From the NCBI GenBank assembly GCA_900472785.1, contig UCJH01000024.1, positions 129,449-193,448 of the forward strand: a stretch of 64,000 bases of DNA, read 5' to 3'. Of this stretch, positions 60,054 through 64,000 are shown one piece after another. The DNA is from Hyphomicrobiales bacterium (GTDB taxonomy: Bacteria; Pseudomonadota; Alphaproteobacteria; Rhizobiales; Rhizobiaceae). Each line of letters starts with the position of its first letter. Position 1 is the stretch's first letter. Under the pieces are notes generated by a model, which was not told the origin of the DNA, did no database searches, and worked only from the letters and a program-made list of their open reading frames with translations. Made by a program: the position numbers and the translations under genes.

Positions 60054-60684
60054 CGGCGGCGACTCGCATGAATTCGACCACCCATACCCATGGTGAAGCC
60101 GCTTGTGCGCCGTTTCCATACGCATCATCCCGGTGTCGCATGAAATTCAGGCGTGCTGTACAGCGGTCGCTTTCGAATGCGCCGTTCGCAATGGCGTCAT
60201 TCTCCGAAATATCCTGCACCCGCTCCACTCGCACGCTGACGATTTCCAGAAGGATGCGAGATGCCCAGCGGGCCATTTGGGTGCTGGATTTCCAAGGGAT
60301 GCGATCTGTTACACATCCGTTGTCACCTAGCCACTCATCAAGATCATCGTCAGCGCGATACCAGACTTTCTCCGGCAGTATATCGCCGTCCTTATCGCGC
60401 AAGAAGTTTTCATTCCCATCGAGTGGGCTACCGGCAACAAATGCCTCCCGGCCCCACAGGCGGCCGCCTACTTGGCCGAAGGGGCATTCGAATTGCCCGA
60501 ACGCGACACGAAGGCCTTCATTGCCATTGTAGCCACTCGTCCAGACCTTACGGCCGAGACGATTGAGACGTTGGAAGACCTCTTTGCCAGCGGGCTGAGG
60601 TTTGATGATACGGCGGAGCTGAGTTTGTCTGCCGTCGATTATGCCACGAACTTCGTGGGCTTTGAGAATAACAGGACGTTCCAC
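60046..60684 (-). CDS. ASCH-like/morphogenetic phage protein
   Basis: About 212 residues. ERPVILKAHEVRGIIDGRQTQLRRIIKPQP matches phage proteins often labelled ASCH-like or 'morphogenetic'; the ASCH fold binds RNA or modified nucleotides. GTG start at 60684 (AAAGGAAAG upstream). First gene of the leftward replication-type operon. Confidence 0.65.
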   Translation of the reverse strand: MERPVILKAHEVRGIIDGRQTQLRRIIKPQPAGKEVFQRLNRLGRKVWTSGYNGNEGLRVAFGQFECPFGQVGGRLWGREAFVAGSPLDGNENFLRDKDGDILPEKVWYRADDDLDEWLGDNGCVTDRIPWKSSTQMARWASRILLEIVSVRVERVQDISENDAIANGAFESDRCTARLNFMRHRDDAYGNGAQAASPWVWVVEFMRVAADE

Positions 60685-60880
60685 ATCCCAACACTTTCCT
60701 TTGATTTTGCCTCCCAACCAAAATCAATAGGCCAGGATGCGGGGTTGGGTCCGCACCCTGAGATAGATATGCTGATTCAAGTTGTGGATTACCGCAACTG
60801 AAAGTTATCCCCACCCCTTCCGAAGCACCTTTTGCGGAACAACATGGTATTATAATCGAGCGCAGAAAAAGGGGGCTCCG

Positions 60881-61654
60881 GTGGACTGGCAGACAATTAC
60901 TTCGGTTTGGGGGTTCAACTACGCCTTCGCGTTCAGCATGATATTCGCAGTGCTGCTTGCTTACTGGGCATACTCGCCCAAGGAGCGTTGGAAACTATCG
61001 TATAACGTGGATAGCTCGACTGTAGTCGACCATCGAGACGAATCGTTTACAGACAAAATCACAATTATGTACAACGACACGCCGATACCGAGAGCGACAC
61101 TCTCCCGCGTGTACTTTTGGAACTCCGGAAACAGAACTCTCCGTCGAACTGACATAACCCCGAAAGGTCCACTCGTTATCAGCGTCAGCGCTGGACAGCA
61201 TATGCTTCAGCGGTCCGTCGGGAGCATGGCCTTGCCTGCGATGGATGTTCAGCTATTGCCAGAAGACGAAACGGCTGCGTCAGTCACGTTCGAGTACCTT
61301 GATCCAAAGCATGGCTTTGTTTGTGAGATACTACACACCGGAAATCATCGAGACATCACGGTAGACGGCATCCTAGTTTCCGCACAAAAGCCGACCAAGG
61401 AGGAGTTGCCGTTCGCGCCAATGACTATAGGTCCATTTCTTGTCCTCGCCTTTTTTGGCCTCGGTATTCCTATGGCTGGCTTGGCTTTGGCGACAAAGTA
61501 TTTCAAACCGACTCCAGCGGACCCACTGTTTTCGGGACTTGGTGGCTTTGCCTATTTTATCGGTTCGGGCCTGTTTATGATGTTGATATTCCACATTGCG
61601 ACGACTCGGGGAGCTAAGAGATTTAACTTTGGCATTCCAAGCGCAGAACGATAA
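60881..61654 (+). CDS. Membrane protein of unknown function
   Basis: About 257 residues from GTG 60881. One N-terminal membrane helix (YAFAFSMIFAVLLAYWAY), a soluble beta-rich domain (DESFTDKITIMYNDTPIPRATLSRVYFWNSGNRTLRR) and two C-terminal helices (FLVLAFFGLGIPMAGLALA; FAYFIGSGLFMMLIFHIA). The plan (N-helix, soluble domain, C-helices) is seen in some membrane defence effectors, but no family is recognised. Alone in orientation, so probably cargo. Confidence 0.6.
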   Translation: MDWQTITSVWGFNYAFAFSMIFAVLLAYWAYSPKERWKLSYNVDSSTVVDHRDESFTDKITIMYNDTPIPRATLSRVYFWNSGNRTLRRTDITPKGPLVISVSAGQHMLQRSVGSMALPAMDVQLLPEDETAASVTFEYLDPKHGFVCEILHTGNHRDITVDGILVSAQKPTKEELPFAPMTIGPFLVLAFFGLGIPMAGLALATKYFKPTPADPLFSGLGGFAYFIGSGLFMMLIFHIATTRGAKRFNFGIPSAER

Positions 61655-61726
61655 TCCCCGTTAAATCCTTTGACGACTATCCCGCATCGGCCGCATGATT
61701 AAACCGCACCTACAAGGAGCGACATC

Positions 61727-61900
61727 ATGACCTTTAAGACCGAACACCTTCGCGAGGATATCGAAGCCCAGTTTGAACTCCCTGACTTACCGCCGCCATT
61801 GACGGCTAAACGTGCGCAGGACTTTAAGCAGCCCTGCAGCAAATGCGTAATCGAAGAATGCCGCTGCATCGGCTGGAAAGCCTTTGATGTAGTGAATTAG
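61727..61900 (+). CDS. Small protein with Cys-x2-Cys...Cys-x-Cys motif
   Basis: A 57-residue protein from ATG 61727, AAGGAG ribosome site. FKQPCSKCVIEECRCIGWK suggests a zinc-binding knuckle; the first half is acidic (EDIEAQFELPDLPPP). Unknown role. Confidence 0.55.
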   Translation: MTFKTEHLREDIEAQFELPDLPPPLTAKRAQDFKQPCSKCVIEECRCIGWKAFDVVN

Positions 61901-62042
61901 GAGGGAGGTGGTCTCTCGTCTCGTCTTACGGGGCTGACGTAAACCGCCCCGACCACATCCCGTCACGCGCACTCCCCGCCGTTGACGGCAACCTAGGCCC
62001 TGCACTCGATTGTGTGGGGCCTTTTTCCGTTTAGGAGCCCCT

Positions 62043-62267
62043 ATGAAGATAATATTTTATCTTGCGGGGGGCGTCGAACCCTCCCAGGCCGACTTCGACC
62101 TAATGCTGGACGGCAACCTGATACCGCACCACGCCAGCCAGAATACCGGGCCGGACATCATCGTTATCCTTGAAATAGATGATGTTGGACTGACGGACGA
62201 GCAGACAGTTGTCATGCGTCAGATGGCTGACATTGGCGAGATTGTCGTGCGGATAGAGGTGAGCTGA
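62043..62267 (+). CDS. Small acidic phage protein
   Basis: A 74-residue protein (MKIIFYLAGGVEPSQADFDLMLDGNLIPHH). AGGAGC precedes ATG 62043. Its stop overlaps the next start (TGATG), making a two-gene unit. Unknown. Confidence 0.6.
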   Translation: MKIIFYLAGGVEPSQADFDLMLDGNLIPHHASQNTGPDIIVILEIDDVGLTDEQTVVMRQMADIGEIVVRIEVS

Positions 62268-62506
62268 TGCACTTTCACTTCTACCTTTACGGTGAGGAAA
62301 TGCCAGAGCTGGACTACCAGATTTATATCCTGCCCAACGGTGAAAGCCTTTTTGAGCCGGAATATATGCTGCTAGATACCGTGAATGTGGTGGTTGAAGC
62401 CGGAGACTGCGCCGAGGAAGACCCGACCATGATGCAGGTCACGGCCTTTTACCTCTTCCTACTGAAGCACCCCGGCAGTCAGGTGACTTTCCACTGGCAG
62501 GAATAG
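62267..62506 (+). CDS. Small acidic phage protein
   Basis: A 79-residue protein (MHFHFYLYGEEMPELDYQIYIL). Strongly acidic with aromatic residues; perhaps a DNA-mimic or small regulator, but that is a guess. Ends at a terminator. Confidence 0.6.
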   Translation: MHFHFYLYGEEMPELDYQIYILPNGESLFEPEYMLLDTVNVVVEAGDCAEEDPTMMQVTAFYLFLLKHPGSQVTFHWQE

Positions 62507-62509
62507 ACT

Positions 62510-62535
62510 AGCCCCCTTGAATGGGGGCTTTGTCG
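62510..62535. terminator. Rho-independent terminator
   Basis: AGCCCCC (62510-62516) and GGGGGCT (62523-62529), loop TTGAAT, then TTGTCGTT; located between convergent genes (stops at 62506 and 62541). Confidence 0.8.
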
Positions 62536-62540
62536 TTAGT

Positions 62541-62855
62541 TCACTTTATCAGAAAAGCTTCCAGTGGTTCCCCGGTCTTGGACATCTCCGTCTTAAGCCA
62601 CCGGGGCGTACCACCCCGTCCGACCCATGTGCTTTCAGGATTTTCCTTGGAACGATACTTTGGTTGAGGGCTTGCCCGCTTCGATGAAGCAGTCGCTGCC
62701 TTTGACGGTTTCCCGACCGCATCCAGTTCAGCGAGTTGCCGCATTAGTTCGGAACGCTTCTCCTGAACGAGTTCTTCACGCCTATCGATTGCAGCGTTGA
62801 TTAAGGCATTGAGTTCTTCAATCGAAAGCTTTGAGAGGTCTGTTGGCGTGGCCAT
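62541..62855 (-). CDS. H-NS family nucleoid protein encoded by the element
   Basis: A 104-residue H-NS-like protein. The N-terminal half is a coiled-coil dimerisation domain (LSIEELNALINAAIDRREELVQEKRSEL); the C-terminal YRSKENPESTWVGRGGTPRWLKTEM is the H-NS DNA-binding motif. H-NS proteins silence AT-rich foreign DNA, and mobile elements use such copies to hide or to control their genes. It lies divergently from the next gene across an AT-rich control region. Confidence 0.88.
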   Translation of the reverse strand: MATPTDLSKLSIEELNALINAAIDRREELVQEKRSELMRQLAELDAVGKPSKAATASSKRASPQPKYRSKENPESTWVGRGGTPRWLKTEMSKTGEPLEAFLIK

Positions 62856-63015
62856 ATGCGGCTCCTATAGCTGTAACTGTGGCTATAGCTATACCCCTTC
62901 CCTCCACTCTTCAAGGCGAGGTATGGGGATAAGTTTATTACATTATACTAATAATTATATTGCCACTCGCTTAAATATATATTAGTATTTACTTAAACAA
63001 AGAGAAAGTGAGGAC
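62856..63015. promoter_or_regulatory. AT-rich divergent region next to the H-NS-like gene
   Basis: Contains GGCTATAGCTATACC and long runs such as TTAAATATATATTAGTATTTACTT, curved-looking AT tracts that H-NS proteins favour. Promoters for both neighbours should lie here; boxes not assigned. Confidence 0.4.
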
Positions 63016-63255
63016 ATGGACGCCGAAAGAGAATTCGACCTGAAGCTTGATGGTCGCGAGCAAACCCGCGCTCCCTATACCTATCACGTCTGGGATGAAA
63101 ACGACGACGTGGTAAACTTTGACAGCGAGGATGATGCACGTGCCGCCGCATTCAAAGCAGCGCGTGCTTTTGGCCATCCCGTCCCTATCACCGTCAAGCA
63201 GGAAGACCGCTATTGCGACACCATCGTTATCAATCCGACAGCGAAGGTGGCATAA
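63016..63255 (+). CDS. Small phage protein
   Basis: A 79-residue acidic protein (MDAEREFDLKLDGREQTRAPYTYHVWDENDDVVNF). Starts at ATG 63016 after GTGAGG. Stop 1 bp before the next start. Unknown. Confidence 0.6.
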   Translation: MDAEREFDLKLDGREQTRAPYTYHVWDENDDVVNFDSEDDARAAAFKAARAFGHPVPITVKQEDRYCDTIVINPTAKVA

Positions 63256-63256
63256 C

Positions 63257-63433
63257 ATGAACGACCATCCTGACAACCCTCAACAAACGCCCGGCGCGCG
63301 TGAGGCAGCCATTGACAGCGCAATCGAAATCATCACGGCACATCTCGTCCATGGCGAGGTGTCGGCGGACGGCTGGAAGATGGTATTGGAGGAACTCGTG
63401 GCAACTCATAGGACGCTCCACCTTCACGCATAA
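63257..63433 (+). CDS. Small phage protein
   Basis: A 58-residue helical protein (REAAIDSAIEIITAHLVHGEVSADGWKMVLEELVATHRTLHLHA), starting at ATG 63257 behind a weak ribosome site, right after the preceding gene. Unknown. Confidence 0.55.
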   Translation: MNDHPDNPQQTPGAREAAIDSAIEIITAHLVHGEVSADGWKMVLEELVATHRTLHLHA

Positions 63434-63523
63434 TTCACGGGACAACTTCCCCGAAAATCCCCGGCCCATTGTAGCGACCTATAATCCCCCTTATCTTAGG
63501 TGTTAAAGGTTTTGGGGACCAAA

Positions 63524-64000
63524 ATGGTATCAGAATTTGACAAGTATGCAGACCTCCATGACGACGATGAGCTAGCGTTTGCGCAACTCGTAGAGCAGTA
63601 CCAAATGGTCAGGGATGACAACGTAAACCAACTTGACCGCAATGAAGACGGCACTCAATACATCATGGAATACATGCGGAACGTGCTTGCTGCCGCAGAT
63701 GCCCTGAACATCGAGACCATCAAGGAATATGGCATGCCGTCGCGTGGCATTATCCATGATAACTACGATAATTTTGAATTTGAGGTGCAGCGCTTCGTCA
63801 CCAAGGTGCAAATCCGTGCGGCCCGGCGTGTGAAGGTTTACTCGGTCAGTCTGGACGATGATGCCAAGGAGCGCATCCACAACCTGCTTAATGAAATCCG
63901 GGGGATCATTCAGGGCGCGGACATCGAGGAGCGCAAGAAGAACTCCTTGCTTTCCAAGCTAGCCCTCTTCAGCGCCGACGTGGACCGGGCTCGCACCCGC
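63524..64000 (+). CDS. Hypothetical protein, 3' end outside the window
   Basis: 159 codons visible from ATG 63524 (GGGG run upstream). Starts MVSEFDKYADLHDDDELAFAQL and is charged and helical, ending in the window near LFSADVDRARTR. Resembles hypothetical proteins I associate with Rhizobiaceae genomes; nothing beyond that. No stop before the edge. Confidence 0.6.
   Translation, partial: MVSEFDKYADLHDDDELAFAQLVEQYQMVRDDNVNQLDRNEDGTQYIMEYMRNVLAAADALNIETIKEYGMPSRGIIHDNYDNFEFEVQRFVTKVQIRAARRVKVYSVSLDDDAKERIHNLLNEIRGIIQGADIEERKKNSLLSKLALFSADVDRARTR

Larger units (their letters stand above)
22106..64000. mobile_element. Integrated siphophage-type prophage with mobilisation and retron cargo (right end outside window)
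   Basis: Begins with a tyrosine integrase and excisionase-like gene beside a chromosomal gene end and continues with terminase, portal, head, tail, lysis, recombination and replication-type genes to the window edge. No tRNA or duplicated attachment site is seen, and attR is outside the window, so the exact boundary is not set. The head gene lacks its middle and the tape measure is frameshifted, suggesting a defective virion programme. Atypical cargo: HUH relaxase, coupling protein, ArdC, a retron and a nuclease-like gene. Confidence 0.9.

Noticed and set aside
1-64000. CRISPR array
   Set aside because: No regularly spaced direct repeats were noticed on either strand.

Overview
The window joins about 22 kb of ordinary alphaproteobacterial chromosome to about 42 kb of an integrated element. 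Gene content and order (purM-purN, uvrC-pgsA-moaD-moaE, ndk, Omp25/31-like porin, molybdopterin oxidoreductase with a Nudix gene) and high GC point to Rhizobiaceae (Rhizobium/Agrobacterium group). This assignment rests on recognised protein families and style only; no search was run.

Chromosomal part (1-22105). A truncated AI-2E-type transporter faces purM-purN. An exported beta-barrel-like protein follows, then a SUKH-like gene flanked by the 3' end of a Nudix gene and a decayed copy of that same 3' end. Next come a molybdopterin oxidoreductase, an MntA/HepT-type nucleotidyltransferase-HEPN pair, rlmJ, an RNase T2 lipoprotein, a GST, a porin, SDR-uvrC, pgsA-moaD-moaE, a lone LivH-type permease divergent from a CGNR zinc-finger regulator with a perfect 26-bp palindrome between them, two exported proteins, ndk, a second GST and a DinB gene.

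Integrated element (about 22106 to beyond 64000). A tyrosine integrase and an excisionase-like gene lie at the left edge; the right end is outside the window. Late genes of a long-tailed (siphovirus-type) phage run leftward from terminase (48.5 kb) through portal, head maturation, tail and tail-spike genes to lysis genes (30.2 kb). A recombination module (ERF annealing protein, SSB, NinB, Ref/HNH) is at 54.6-57 kb, replication-type genes at 58.7-60.7 kb, and an H-NS-family protein at 62.5 kb.

Three things stand out. (1) The element also carries a mobilisation module at 24.4-29.4 kb: an RHH-like protein, an oriT-like inverted repeat plus nic-like core, a MobA-type HUH relaxase, a VirD4/TraG-type coupling protein and ArdC. 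(2) It carries a retron: a reverse transcriptase-TOPRIM fusion whose start codon lies 2 nt after an ncRNA bounded by 13-bp perfect inverted repeats. A divergent gene with a PD-(D/E)XK-like motif sits beside it. (3) The major capsid gene has lost its middle and the tape-measure gene is frameshifted, so virion production looks broken while mobilisation, recombination and defence genes look intact. My reading is a decaying prophage that may persist or move as a mobilisable element with a defence cargo; this is inference.
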